Positions 53,655 through 62,569 of a DNA stretch of 64,000 bases are shown here, piece after piece (position 1 is the stretch's first letter; each line of letters starts with the position of its first letter). Position numbers and translations under genes: made by a program. The stretch spans positions 1 through 64,000 of the forward strand of contig JAFGQN010000234.1 in NCBI GenBank assembly GCA_016935665.1. Direction: 5' to 3'. The notes beneath the pieces are model-generated. The model saw nothing but the letters and a program-made list of their open reading frames with translations, made no database searches and had not been told where the DNA came from. The DNA comes from Deltaproteobacteria bacterium. GTDB taxonomy: Bacteria > Myxococcota_A > Polyangia > JAAYKL01.

Positions 53655-55241
53655 ATGGGCGTATTCAACCAAAGCTATCTCATTCTGTTTATCATCATCA
53701 CACTCGGCTTTGTCCTTGGCAGAATCAAAATCAAAGGGATTTCGCTCGACATTTCCGCTGTCATTTTTGTGGCGCTGCTGTTTGGTCATTTCGGATACAC
53801 TGTTCCAAAGGATATCCAGTTTATTGGCTTGCTGCTGTTTGTCTTTACCGTGGGAATTTCGGCAGGTCCCGGTTTTTTTGAATCCTTTAAATCCAGCGGA
53901 AAACAGCTTAGCATTCTGGCGGTGCTTCTGATTTTTTCAGCCGGGGCAATCACTGTTGCAGCCGCATATCTGTTCGACGTGGACATGCCCATCGCCATAG
54001 GTCTTTTCACCGGCGCTCTCACCAGTACCCCGGGGCTTGCGGTGGCCATTGACACCACGCACACATCACTGCCGTCCATTGGATACGGTGTGGCCTACCC
54101 CTTTGGGGTCCTTGGCGTCATTCTATTTGTCAAACTGCTGCCAGCCATATCCAAAGTGAACATTGCAAAAGAGGAAACCAGTCTTCGCGCCCGGCAGCAA
54201 CTGGCGAACCCCGAAATATACCCCCGTCATTACGTGGTCAACAACGCACATGTGGCAGGAAAAACGCTGGGGGAATTAAACATTCGCGAAATGACCGGCG
54301 CCACCATATCCAGGGTCCAGCAGAATGACATATCGTTTACGCCAACAATCGATACAACTCTTGATACGGGAAATCTGGTGAAGGCCGTGGGTACCGCCTG
54401 GGCCCACGAAAAAGTGAAGGTGCTCATCGGAGATGAGACTGACGCCGAAATTCCGTTGAGTACCAGCTACCAGGTGCTTTCCGTGCTGGTCAGCAATAAA
54501 GACGTTGTGGGAAAGACTCTGGCTCAGTTACAGTTGTTCACCACTTACAATGCTACAATTACACGTATTAAACGCAGTGGCATATACATTTCTCCTGCCC
54601 CGCATGTCCGTCTGCAATTGGGAGACAAACTGGTCGTCGCCTGTGACAAAGATCATATGTCCCAGGTAATTCGCCTGCTGGGCAACAACAATAAAAAATT
54701 GTCCGATACCGATTTTCTGCCCATCGCTCTTGGAATCGTTATTGGATTTCTCGCAGGACAGATTCAATTCTCACTGACAAACAACGTCTCATTCAGCCTG
54801 GGTCTGACAGGAGGCGTTCTGCTGACCGCCATCGTCCTTGGGAAACTTGGAAAAACCGGTCCTTTGGTATGGACCATGTCCGGTACAGCCAACAATCTGT
54901 TGCGCATTATTGGTCTGCTGTTCTTTTTATCCGCAGTGGGAACAACGGCAGGTGCCAATATCGTTTCGACCTTTCAGCAGTACGGATTCAAACTGTTTCT
55001 CATCGGCGCGGTAATCACCGTTCTGCCGATGGCCATTGCCACGCTCGCCGCCAAAATCTTTTTCAAGTTGAATATGATAACGCTATTGGGTGCGCTCACC
55101 GGCGCCATGACCAGTTCGCCCGGTCTTGCTGCCGCCGACAGCATGACGGATTTGAACGAACCGCACATCGCCTATGCCACAGTCTACCCCATTGCCATGG
55201 TATCCCTCATTGTGTGTGTACAGATAATGGGCCACCTCTAA
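53655..55241 (+). CDS. AspT/YidE/YbjL-family membrane transporter
   Basis: 528 residues: an N-terminal block of about five TM segments with GALTSTPGLAVAIDTTH, a central cytosolic pair of TrkA-C (RCK_C) domains (for example VNNAHVAGKTLGELNIREMT and LSVLVSNKDVVGKTLAQLQL), and a second TM block with GAMTSSPGLAAADSMTD. The duplicated GAxTSxPGLA motif is the AspT-YidE-YbjL antiporter signature; AspT exchanges aspartate for alanine, while most relatives are uncharacterised. ATG 53655 follows AAGGAGG very closely (2-4 nt); upstream extension to 53613 is not supported. The substrate cannot be deduced. Confidence 0.92.
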   Translation: MGVFNQSYLILFIIITLGFVLGRIKIKGISLDISAVIFVALLFGHFGYTVPKDIQFIGLLLFVFTVGISAGPGFFESFKSSGKQLSILAVLLIFSAGAITVAAAYLFDVDMPIAIGLFTGALTSTPGLAVAIDTTHTSLPSIGYGVAYPFGVLGVILFVKLLPAISKVNIAKEETSLRARQQLANPEIYPRHYVVNNAHVAGKTLGELNIREMTGATISRVQQNDISFTPTIDTTLDTGNLVKAVGTAWAHEKVKVLIGDETDAEIPLSTSYQVLSVLVSNKDVVGKTLAQLQLFTTYNATITRIKRSGIYISPAPHVRLQLGDKLVVACDKDHMSQVIRLLGNNNKKLSDTDFLPIALGIVIGFLAGQIQFSLTNNVSFSLGLTGGVLLTAIVLGKLGKTGPLVWTMSGTANNLLRIIGLLFFLSAVGTTAGANIVSTFQQYGFKLFLIGAVITVLPMAIATLAAKIFFKLNMITLLGALTGAMTSSPGLAAADSMTDLNEPHIAYATVYPIAMVSLIVCVQIMGHL

Positions 55242-55247
55242 ACAGAA

Positions 55248-56936
55248 TCACAGCGTCGGTGGCTGCCAATTCACGGTAATGCGTTCGCCCACCGCCGGTA
55301 GCTGTATCGTTATCAATCGGTGTTGTTCAGCCGTTAAGAAGCACGTGTTTTTCATGTCTCCAGGAACTATGACCTTGATTTTTGTTGGCAGGTGGTTGGC
55401 CACTTCCATAACTTTCACTGTCATCTGCGCCCTGCGCACAGTATCTCCCGCTTTCATTGGCGCATCCGAGGGCCGATACAGCTTCAGCCACGAATCCACC
55501 ACACCGGTATCACTCTGGACAATCAACTCGTTTTCCCCCTCGCGGGTTATTTGCACCGGGCTATTGGAAATGGTGAACTGCATCCAGCTCTCAAAAACAT
55601 TGCCTTTATGTGCCGATAAAATGAATGGCGCCATCACAGACATCATGGGGTCTGCGTTAATCAAAAAAAACCGACCATGGGATGGACAATTCACCTCGGA
55701 CTGCTGCCCCCCCTCCACCAGAGCCTGACTGCCTTTGTAAATAAAAAAAGATGCGCCAACCCTCGAAAGCGGAGATAGCAACAGCAGCCCTGTTGTCAGC
55801 ACACCGCCTGCGGCATATGACCAAAAGCGCGCCATACGTGAGGGTTGTTTAAAGAGAGTTGTCAAAATTTCGGCAGCAACGCCGCAAAAGAAAATTGCTG
55901 AGAGAAGCGAGCCTCGTCCTTCCACCAACCCCGACATTTCCGGCAGCATGCACAAAAATGTAGCTGGAATCATCCAGCGAAACAGCTCTTTTTGTGCACC
56001 TGACCGATTTGCTCGGGAGAGCATGAGTGCACCAAACCAAATCCATAGACAAATCACCCCCGCCACAACAGGGATTTGTGACGTTTTCGGAAGTACGCGA
56101 AGCATTGCTGGAAGCCCCATGGAAAATGACGCCATCAACGCCAGCATTTTGGATGGAACCGTCTGCAGTGCCCCCACGGGATCATCGAATGGCGTCACAT
56201 ACAAACCGGAGCCGCGGGCCCCATATCCGGCGACGACATATGCCGTCAAATAGACTGCGCCAATCACCAGCACAGGAGTCAGGTCGCGCAGCTTTTGCCT
56301 GAATGGCGAATCGTTCAACCACCCAAAACATGCAGCGGCAAATAAAAATGCCACTCCTGATTCACTGGTATTCAACGACAGGATAAAGAGCAGCAAAAAA
56401 GCAACTTCATATTTTCGTCGCTTTGTCTCCCGCCACATCACCATCGCCACCATGGCCCAGACGAGCATGGCGGCAACCATAATTGAATGTCGCGCCGCAA
56501 TCCAGCCTGCGGCCCATGTGTGAAACAACCCCATGGAAAAAAACAACCCGGCCCATTTTTGTGCACACGGCGAAAGTACCATCTCAAAAAAACGGAATGC
56601 CCCAAAAAGCATCAGTACGAGCCAGAGAGCTGACTGCGCATGGGCCCCAATTGGCGAATCAGGCCATAAGGTAAAATCAAGATGAAGAGAAAGGCTGGCC
56701 AGAGGACGCCAGAATCGCAAGCTGAACGATTCGTGCATCCACCAGGGCATTTGTTCCGCACTGTCGTCATCAAAAAAGTCGTAGTACGAAAACGGCGTAA
56801 CAGGTGGACTCTGTGTATCAGTAAAAAAATAGTCGTCGTTCAAATATCCCGACGCCAGTGCAGGAGTGATAAGCAGAAGGCTTATCCCAATGCAGATTAA
56901 TTTGGTCGACCATCTATTTTTTTTGCACGGTTTCAT
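55248..56936 (-). CDS. Polytopic membrane protein, GT39/ArnT-like
   Basis: 562 residues. TM1 (LICIGISLLLITPALAS) is followed by a periplasmic loop with LNDDYFFTD and WRPLASLSLHLDF, the kind of Asp/Glu loop found in GT-C glycosyltransferases (PMT/ArnT/AglB-like), then about nine more TM segments and a C-terminal extracytoplasmic domain of about 160 residues. GGGAG 5 nt upstream fixes ATG 56936. It converges on the transporter gene with a 6-nt gap. GT-C enzymes use lipid-linked sugar donors; here only the topology and first loop support the call, so it could be another polytopic protein. Confidence 0.65.
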   Translation of the reverse strand: MKPCKKNRWSTKLICIGISLLLITPALASGYLNDDYFFTDTQSPPVTPFSYYDFFDDDSAEQMPWWMHESFSLRFWRPLASLSLHLDFTLWPDSPIGAHAQSALWLVLMLFGAFRFFEMVLSPCAQKWAGLFFSMGLFHTWAAGWIAARHSIMVAAMLVWAMVAMVMWRETKRRKYEVAFLLLFILSLNTSESGVAFLFAAACFGWLNDSPFRQKLRDLTPVLVIGAVYLTAYVVAGYGARGSGLYVTPFDDPVGALQTVPSKMLALMASFSMGLPAMLRVLPKTSQIPVVAGVICLWIWFGALMLSRANRSGAQKELFRWMIPATFLCMLPEMSGLVEGRGSLLSAIFFCGVAAEILTTLFKQPSRMARFWSYAAGGVLTTGLLLLSPLSRVGASFFIYKGSQALVEGGQQSEVNCPSHGRFFLINADPMMSVMAPFILSAHKGNVFESWMQFTISNSPVQITREGENELIVQSDTGVVDSWLKLYRPSDAPMKAGDTVRRAQMTVKVMEVANHLPTKIKVIVPGDMKNTCFLTAEQHRLITIQLPAVGERITVNWQPPTL

Positions 56937-57057
56937 GCATACTCCCCATATCATGCGGGCTTGCAGCGCCGTCTTCATTATTTCGCATCTTCAGGGACAG
57001 AAGCCACGGTCAATTGTTCCCTTAAATTTTTAAAATGCTTGCGTCTCCCCAAAAATC

Positions 57058-57777
57058 ATGAACTATGCGCCAATGACTCACTTGCCATTCGAAATCATAT
57101 ATCAGGACGATGTGCTGTTTGCCATCAACAAGCCAGCCTGGTGGGTGGTGCATCGGGGACTGGCCAGAGACGCCAAAGTCATTGTGGATGAGTTAAAGGA
57201 TATGACTTTGGACGGTAAAGTTTACCCGTTGCACCGGTTGGATCGGCAAACCAGCGGCGTACTGCTTTTTGCAAGATGCAGGGAAGTGGCGCAGACGATG
57301 CAAAAACAGTTTGACTCCAATGCACTGAAAAAAGCCTACATTGCGCTCGTCCGCGGTATCTGCCCTGAAAAAGGGCTTATCGATTCACCGGTTCCACGAA
57401 CAGAAGGTGGACCAAAGGTGTTGGCGCAAACGATCTACTATAGAATTGCATCCGTCGATATACTGCCGCGCGCGGTATCACTGGTTAAAGCACTGCCCAT
57501 AACCGGCCGATTTCACCAGATACGTCGTCACATGAAACATATAAATCACCCTGTCATTGGCGATGCCAACTACGGCAAAGGTGCCCTGAATCGCGCATTT
57601 AAAGAAATGTACCAACTGGAACGAATGGCGCTCCACGCCGTCGCACTACGATTTCATCATCCGGTCACCCAACAAAAAACCACTGTTCTCGCGAGGTTAC
57701 CCCTGGATCTCTCCATCCCCCTGGAAAAAATCGGATTCGATATGACACCCCCGATAATCAACGACGATATTTTTTAA
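57058..57777 (+). CDS. RluA-family pseudouridine synthase, probably TruC type
   Basis: 239 residues. The catalytic Asp lies in HRLDRQTSGVLLFA. Other family blocks are INKPAWWVVHRGL, KAYIALVRG, GRFHQIRRHMKHINHPVIGD and LERMALHAVALRF. Length and the N-terminal IIYQDDVLFAINKPAWWVVH fit TruC, which makes pseudouridine 65 in certain tRNAs, better than RluC/RluD, which have an S4 domain. ATG 57058 lacks a clear ribosome-binding site. The 3' end overlaps the convergent gene by 20 nt. Confidence 0.88.
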   Translation: MNYAPMTHLPFEIIYQDDVLFAINKPAWWVVHRGLARDAKVIVDELKDMTLDGKVYPLHRLDRQTSGVLLFARCREVAQTMQKQFDSNALKKAYIALVRGICPEKGLIDSPVPRTEGGPKVLAQTIYYRIASVDILPRAVSLVKALPITGRFHQIRRHMKHINHPVIGDANYGKGALNRAFKEMYQLERMALHAVALRFHHPVTQQKTTVLARLPLDLSIPLEKIGFDMTPPIINDDIF

Positions 57778-58591
57778 GAAGCGCTTTGTAATCGGCGTCA
57801 TTGGCAGGAGAGATGGATGAAATGGTAAGCGATTGACACAAGGCTTTCCCTTCGGTGGTCTGACATAGGCCAACCAGAGACTTTTTCAGTTTCTGAGCGA
57901 ACTTCCTGCCATCATTAAGCACCACTACCGCCGGCGCCGGCACAGGGTCCGTGGTATAAATCTTTTTCAGCCGAGGGGAGAATTCGAGCTCCGACATGTA
58001 TTTCAATGTTTCTTCATCCACAATGACAGCGCTGACCTTTCCCTCCGACAGACTTCTCAACGCTCTCAGCGGACGGGGGTTATTCTGCATTGTCAGTTTC
58101 TGGACGCTGACCTTTTTATTCAACAGAACATTGCAAACAAATTTTTCGTCGTGCACCACCGACCCGCTCACAATACCTGAAAGTTCATGGATGTTATCTG
58201 GACCGTCCTTTGGAACGATGACGTGATATTTCTGTTCGCCTCTTCCATTGGCTTCAACTCTGGCTATCACGGTCATGCGCATTTCCTTTGCGTGCTGCGC
58301 ATATATCGAAGGTCCCAGCAACGCAATACCCGGCTTCATCTGTTCCAGCCTGATGGTTGCCTGACTGCCATCAGTGATAAAAACGCCCCGCATGCTTTCT
58401 TTTTGCAGATTCAGCTGGACTTCAAGAAACCGCAGCATTTTGTCCACAAACGGCTGTGCCTGAGCAGATGTTCCTGGGAATCCAGGCAGCAGTAGCAACA
58501 AATCCGTCGATGTGGCCGCTGCCGGCAATGCACACAGTAGAACCAGTATCAGTATCCCCATTCGATATGAAATTCTGCAGCGCGTTTTCAT
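57758..58591 (-). CDS. PhnD-like periplasmic solute-binding protein
   Basis: 277 residues with a signal peptide (cleavage near ALPAAA-TSTDL). The fold follows phosphonate/phosphite-type binding proteins (PhnD/PtxB): LLPGFPGTSAQAQPFVDKML, GIALLGPSIYAQHAKEMRMT, KYHVIVPKDGPDNIHELSGI, and a region near the second lobe with VSAVIVDEETLKYM. No permease or ATPase gene is next to it, so it may act alone or as part of a sensory system. Start ATG 58591 is preferred over the GTG one codon upstream because AGGAG lies 6 nt before it. It follows the LolA-like gene by 9 nt. Confidence 0.78.
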   Translation of the reverse strand: MKTRCRISYRMGILILVLLCALPAAATSTDLLLLLPGFPGTSAQAQPFVDKMLRFLEVQLNLQKESMRGVFITDGSQATIRLEQMKPGIALLGPSIYAQHAKEMRMTVIARVEANGRGEQKYHVIVPKDGPDNIHELSGIVSGSVVHDEKFVCNVLLNKKVSVQKLTMQNNPRPLRALRSLSEGKVSAVIVDEETLKYMSELEFSPRLKKIYTTDPVPAPAVVVLNDGRKFAQKLKKSLVGLCQTTEGKALCQSLTISSISPANDADYKALLKKYRR

Positions 58592-58600
58592 CACTGGCTC

Positions 58601-59398
58601 CTATTTGCCGCGCATGAGCGCGCGCCTTGTAAACAGACTGTCTGGAATATTTTGATTTACTTTGCACCCAAGAAACGTCATTCGAGTCTGAGAGCCGGTC
58701 AGATGATCCGTGTATGTGAATTTCGTTGGCATGGTTACTGCTGTCGCGCCACTTTTATCCTTAAAAGTTTTCCACTCTTCACGAACCTGTGTCTTCACCT
58801 TTTTTCCATCCTGATTGTAGGATTCAATACGTTCAACTCCCTCATATCGTTTGGACACGGTAACTATCATCTTTGCGTAAGTGGTTTCGGTGTTTTTCTC
58901 CGGTGATAAATTGAGCACCCAGCTATTTTCCGTTTCCTTCAGGATAACTCCATTCCAACCTTTAGACAGTGCCGCCGTGCCCAATTCCTCCCCTGAAACA
59001 TCTGTCCCCATGAACCCCTGATTGTTGACGTGAGATGCCACTCGGCGAACCTTTTTGTATGACGGCATGTATACATACGTTACCTTGTCTTCGGTGGTGA
59101 CGATGGCGGTCCCAGCGAGATCCCCCGGAGCCAGAAATGTGATGTGCTTTTTATTGAGTCCCTTTAAAATTACTTTGAAAGTCATGGTCTTAATTACTTT
59201 TTTAGACCGGATCACCTCCAGCTCAACCGTGTAGGTGGAGTCCTCCATTTTCAGCAGATTCCTGTCTACCAGATTCAATACATCTGTGGCGCTCATTTTT
59301 TTTTCAGTGGCAAAAATGTGCGATGTTATCAACAAGGTGCTGCAAATCAAGGTGATTAGAAAAAGAGCATGAAGAGCCCGTCTGTTGTTTCCTGTCAT
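58601..59398 (-). CDS. LolA-like outer-membrane lipoprotein-sorting protein
   Basis: 265 residues with a signal peptide (LICSTLLITSHIFATEKK). The LolA/LolB-type half-barrel is seen in MTFKVILKGLNKKHITFLAP, GDLAGTAIVTTEDKVTYVYM, then PSYKKVRRV, GWNGVILKETENSWVLNLSP, and a final QTRMTFLGCKVNQNIPDSLF. This is the subgroup annotated as outer-membrane lipoprotein-sorting protein, often placed beside RND-like transporters (MMPL type). GGAG lies 6 nt before ATG 59398. Here it is in an operon with the PhnD-like binding protein, without a transporter. Role inferred, not shown. Confidence 0.85.
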   Translation of the reverse strand: MTGNNRRALHALFLITLICSTLLITSHIFATEKKMSATDVLNLVDRNLLKMEDSTYTVELEVIRSKKVIKTMTFKVILKGLNKKHITFLAPGDLAGTAIVTTEDKVTYVYMPSYKKVRRVASHVNNQGFMGTDVSGEELGTAALSKGWNGVILKETENSWVLNLSPEKNTETTYAKMIVTVSKRYEGVERIESYNQDGKKVKTQVREEWKTFKDKSGATAVTMPTKFTYTDHLTGSQTRMTFLGCKVNQNIPDSLFTRRALMRGK

Positions 59399-59632
59399 AA
59401 ATTACTCCTGCTGGAAGTGAATGATTTAATTACCTCTGCTAGCCGGGGAACGCCCCAGTTGACACTGACGTCAGAATACCAAAAAATGTTCAAAACGCCA
59501 TTTTCAATGTCCCAACAAATCGATATTTGAATCATATTCACCACCATACGCAGTATTAGCCCTTCCAACATTCATACAGAATGCAACTCTTGCGTAAGAT
59601 ACCTTGACACTTTTTCAGTGTTTTCTTAGCTT

Positions 59633-60658
59633 GTGACCGTGGATCAAATTACCAACCTGCAAACAGACAATAGAGTCATTTCAATTCGAAGCGCCGACAG
59701 GCTGCCTCGCAGTATTGTTTTTGACAGAGGCTTTAAAATTATCGGCACGCCGTTGGCGTTTAGAGGGAGTCGAAATCCTGGGCTCCTGTTTTTTTCCGAT
59801 TTAAACATGAAAGTGCCTGCCGGCACAAAGCGCCTGATTGGCACCAACACCGTTGTTGGTTCGCTGGGAAGTCGGATGCAGCGAATGGATGCCATCGCCG
59901 TATCTTACGACCGGTCTTTCAAACTCGGCAAAATGGATTTGCGATTGCTGCCATCGGGAATGGGACCAGGCGCTTCGCTTTTGGAAATCACCTACAACAA
60001 CAGGCGAATCATTTACAGCTCCGGTCTCCGGACGACGACGCCACTCATGGGCGAGTCGATTCCGGAGATCAAATGCGAAATTTTACTGATAGATTTCGAA
60101 ATGCCTGAAACAAAACCCCCTGCGCCGCGAACAATAAAACCAAGACTGATTGAATGGTACAACACCAATGTATCCAAAGTGTCCAATATATCACCTGTCG
60201 TTTTATGTGACAGCGCACCTGCCCTGTTTGATGCCTTCGCAGTATTTTCCGAAATCCCCGATGCACTGTTTGCCCACAGTAGCAGCTACAATATTCTGCG
60301 CCACACCAGCATGCAGACCAATCATTCCCATCGCATAAAACGTTTGAGCCGGGAATGGCCTAAATCGGGTGTCGTATTTGGGACCAGTCAATGGTTTTAC
60401 CGTTCTGCCCATCATAAAAACGAAGCGATATTGCGGTGCTATTGCGGACCGGACGTTCGTATTCCAATAGATACCAGTGCGTTCAGACTCGGCGAGCCGG
60501 AGCATGTGGGAGGCCTTGTACAATTTGCAAAAAAATGCGGAGCACGCACTGTGGCGTTAAGCCCGTCCGCAGGCGACGTCTGTGCTGCGGCATTTCGCAA
60601 AGCCGGCTTTGATGTTTATTTTTCCAGAATCCCGAAACAACTTAAATTACCACTGTAA
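59633..60658 (+). CDS. Degenerate MBL-fold exonuclease-like protein
   Basis: 341 residues. The segment RLLPSGMGPGASLLEITYNN followed by RRIIYSSGLRTTTP corresponds to the LxPAGHxxGSAxV...GxRIVYSGD block of MBL-fold nucleases of the beta-CASP/DNA-ligase-associated exonuclease group, but the His and Asp that bind metal there are replaced (GMGPG instead of GHxxG; SSGL instead of SGD). The usual HxHxDH motif is not visible either. It is therefore probably a catalytically inactive relative. Start GTG 59633; TTGACA at 59604 is a possible -35 but its -10 would abut the start. Family assignment is tentative. Confidence 0.5.
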   Translation: MTVDQITNLQTDNRVISIRSADRLPRSIVFDRGFKIIGTPLAFRGSRNPGLLFFSDLNMKVPAGTKRLIGTNTVVGSLGSRMQRMDAIAVSYDRSFKLGKMDLRLLPSGMGPGASLLEITYNNRRIIYSSGLRTTTPLMGESIPEIKCEILLIDFEMPETKPPAPRTIKPRLIEWYNTNVSKVSNISPVVLCDSAPALFDAFAVFSEIPDALFAHSSSYNILRHTSMQTNHSHRIKRLSREWPKSGVVFGTSQWFYRSAHHKNEAILRCYCGPDVRIPIDTSAFRLGEPEHVGGLVQFAKKCGARTVALSPSAGDVCAAAFRKAGFDVYFSRIPKQLKLPL

Positions 60659-60668
60659 CAATCAGAGA

Positions 60669-60696
60669 TTGACAAAGTCCCTGGGCCGTCTATAGA
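60669..60696 (+). promoter_or_regulatory. Sigma-70-type promoter
   Basis: A perfect TTGACA (60669-60674), 16-bp spacer and TATAGA (60691-60696). It should drive the small coiled-coil gene and rarA. Transcription would start near 60703. Confidence 0.65.
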
Positions 60697-60702
60697 TTCG
60701 TT

Positions 60703-60809
60703 CGTGGGAACCAATGTCACATTTGAGATGAAAAATCTCAGTTGGCGTGGGGAGCCTGGAATGTCTACAAGAGACATTAACTTGTTAATTGTTTCGAAAG
60801 GGTTGCGTC
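60703..60809 (+). other. Leader with three inverted repeats
   Basis: Within about 105 nt the leader contains TGAGAT-GAAAA-ATCTCA, AATGTC-TACAAGA-GACATT and TTAA-CTTG-TTAA. The first two are perfect 6-bp stems with short loops. No poly-T tract follows, so they are not simple terminators; they could be structured RNA or operator sites. No known riboswitch class is recognised. Confidence 0.35.
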
Positions 60810-61085
60810 ATGTTAGGTGATTTAAAGGAAATGGCCATTAGCAAAGGCATGAAATTGTTGAATTCTCCGTTGGTTACCAAAGCCATGGAGAGTGAACAGG
60901 TGGGGACTATTATTGAAAAGGCAATGACGTTTCCCCTGAAAGTATCTGAAAGCATTCGATCCAAAAAAGAGATGGTGACAGCGTTCATGGAGTTGGCGAG
61001 TCAGTCGGATCTCGACGAAGTGAAGCGCGCTGTTGCCAGAGTGGAAGAAGAGTTGCACACAATCAAAAACAGCAGCGATAAGTAA
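60810..61085 (+). CDS. Small helical coiled-coil protein
   Basis: 91 residues, MLGDLKEMAISKGMKLLNSP and onward, ending in a predicted coiled coil (SDLDEVKRAVARVEEELHTI). Amphipathic helices in the first half (SPLVTKAMESEQVGTIIEKAM) resemble short poly-helical adaptor or phasin-like proteins, but no family is recognised. AAGGG precedes ATG 60810 by about 9 nt. It lies 22 nt upstream of rarA and shares its promoter. Confidence 0.75.
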   Translation: MLGDLKEMAISKGMKLLNSPLVTKAMESEQVGTIIEKAMTFPLKVSESIRSKKEMVTAFMELASQSDLDEVKRAVARVEEELHTIKNSSDK

Positions 61086-61107
61086 ATAATTCCCTGCGTC
61101 TCTCCAA

Positions 61108-62433
61108 ATGACTGAAGACCTGTTCGGCCACGCAGCGAAAAGCGACAACCGACTCTCCCCTCTTCCAGATCGCATGCGACCGGAGCGATTGGAAGATATT
61201 GCCGGCCAGCGACATTTACTGGGAGAAGGCCGTTTTCTTGAACGGGCCATAAAAGGAGATCGCGTTCCGTCTCTCATTTTCTGGGGACCGCCAGGTGTTG
61301 GGAAAACCACTTTAGCCCAGGTACTTGCGACACATACCGGCGCCAGATTCGTTTCATATTCCGCCGTTGGGGGGTCCATAAAGGACGTGCGGGATATTAT
61401 TCACAAAGCCAAAACGGACCGAGCGCACTATCGCAAACGCACCATTTTATTCATTGATGAGATTCACCGCTTCAACAAGGCGCAACAGGACGCTCTGTTG
61501 CCCAGCGTCGAACAGGGTGTTGTGACGCTGGTGGGAGCAACCACTGAGAATCCGTCGTTTTCTGTCGTTGCTGCATTACTGTCCCGTTGTAAAGTGCTGG
61601 AGCTCAAACCCCTTTCACCAGAAGACATTCGCCGCGTTGTCGAGCGTGCAATCAAGGATCCGCAACGGGGCCTTGGAAATACCGATGTCTCGGTGGAAGA
61701 CGACGCGTTGACGTTCCTTGCCGAAAATGCACGTGGTGACGCGCGCTACGCGCTGACGGCATTGGAGATGAGTGTGCACCACGCCATGGAAACGACGCAC
61801 CGGCGGGTGGATATTGCGTGCGTGGAGGAGGCCGCCCAGGCCAAAGCGCTGCTGTATGATAAAACCGGCGAAGAACACTATAATGTGATTTCGGCATTTA
61901 TAAAGAGCATGCGGGGGTCAGATCCGGACGCGGCACTGTATTGGATGTTTCGAATGCTCGAGGCGGGAGATGATCCGCTGTTCGTGTTGCGACGGATGAT
62001 TATCTTTGCTTCCGAGGATATTGGGAACGCAGATCCCAGAGCATTGCAGCTGGCACTAGCTGCAGATCAGGCTTTTCAGCGATTAGGCATGCCGGAAGGC
62101 GCATATCCACTGGCACAGCTGTGCACGTATCTGGCGAGTGCGCCCAAATCGAATGCACAAGTAAACGCAATATATGGCCCCAAAAGCGATATAAAAAAGT
62201 ACGGACCGCTCCCTGTTCCCAAAAGGCTGCGCAATGCCCCAACGCCGATGATGAAAGAAATGGGATATGGAGATGGTTACAGGTATCCCCCCAGTGAAGG
62301 TGGTTACGCCCCCGGGGAGACCTACCTCCCTGAAAAACTTTTGGGAACTGCGTACTATGAGCCCAGGGCCTCCGGTTTCGAACAGAAGATTGCTGAACAC
62401 CTCTCCAACCTGAGAAATAGAAAACCGAGTTAA
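61108..62433 (+). CDS. rarA: Replication-associated recombination protein A (AAA+ ATPase)
   Basis: 441 residues, close to E. coli RarA/MgsA (447). Walker A is GPPGVGKTTLAQ and Walker B ILFIDEIHRFNKAQQDALLP; the sensor 1 region is LVGATTENPSFSVVAALLSR. The C-terminal MgsA domain contains ALYWMFRMLEAGDDPLFVLR, RMIIFASEDIGNADPRAL and a late LPVPKRLRNAPT block. RarA acts as a tetramer at stalled replication forks with SSB and polymerase. Start ATG 61108 has no clear ribosome-binding site but agrees with family length. Confidence 0.95.
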   Translation: MTEDLFGHAAKSDNRLSPLPDRMRPERLEDIAGQRHLLGEGRFLERAIKGDRVPSLIFWGPPGVGKTTLAQVLATHTGARFVSYSAVGGSIKDVRDIIHKAKTDRAHYRKRTILFIDEIHRFNKAQQDALLPSVEQGVVTLVGATTENPSFSVVAALLSRCKVLELKPLSPEDIRRVVERAIKDPQRGLGNTDVSVEDDALTFLAENARGDARYALTALEMSVHHAMETTHRRVDIACVEEAAQAKALLYDKTGEEHYNVISAFIKSMRGSDPDAALYWMFRMLEAGDDPLFVLRRMIIFASEDIGNADPRALQLALAADQAFQRLGMPEGAYPLAQLCTYLASAPKSNAQVNAIYGPKSDIKKYGPLPVPKRLRNAPTPMMKEMGYGDGYRYPPSEGGYAPGETYLPEKLLGTAYYEPRASGFEQKIAEHLSNLRNRKPS

Positions 62434-62455
62434 CCTCTTTATCATTCGGTTTGAA

Positions 62456-62566
62456 TCAGTGAGAAGTCCGCCGGCAGTTCACTGACCATTTCGATGGTTC
62501 CCCCGTCGAAGCAGCACCACCGATAGATATTGCTGAAACCAGCATGACTAACAAAGGATTGCGCAT
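62456..62566 (-). other. Short frame of uncertain status downstream of the EamA gene
   Basis: The AAAGGAGTGACCTGATATATG stretch (in two parts: AAAGGAG, then ATG 11 nt later) begins a 36-residue frame starting MRNPLLVMLVSAISIGGAAS, signal-like but ending in an unconvincing tail. In another frame, which lacks ATG and GTG starts, the same DNA reads IYAQSFVSHAGFSNIYRWCC followed by FDGGTIEMVSELPADFSLIQ and TE-stop at 62442. The second frame looks more like a real protein, so a truncated or frameshifted gene is possible. Confidence 0.25.
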
Positions 62567-62569
62567 ATA

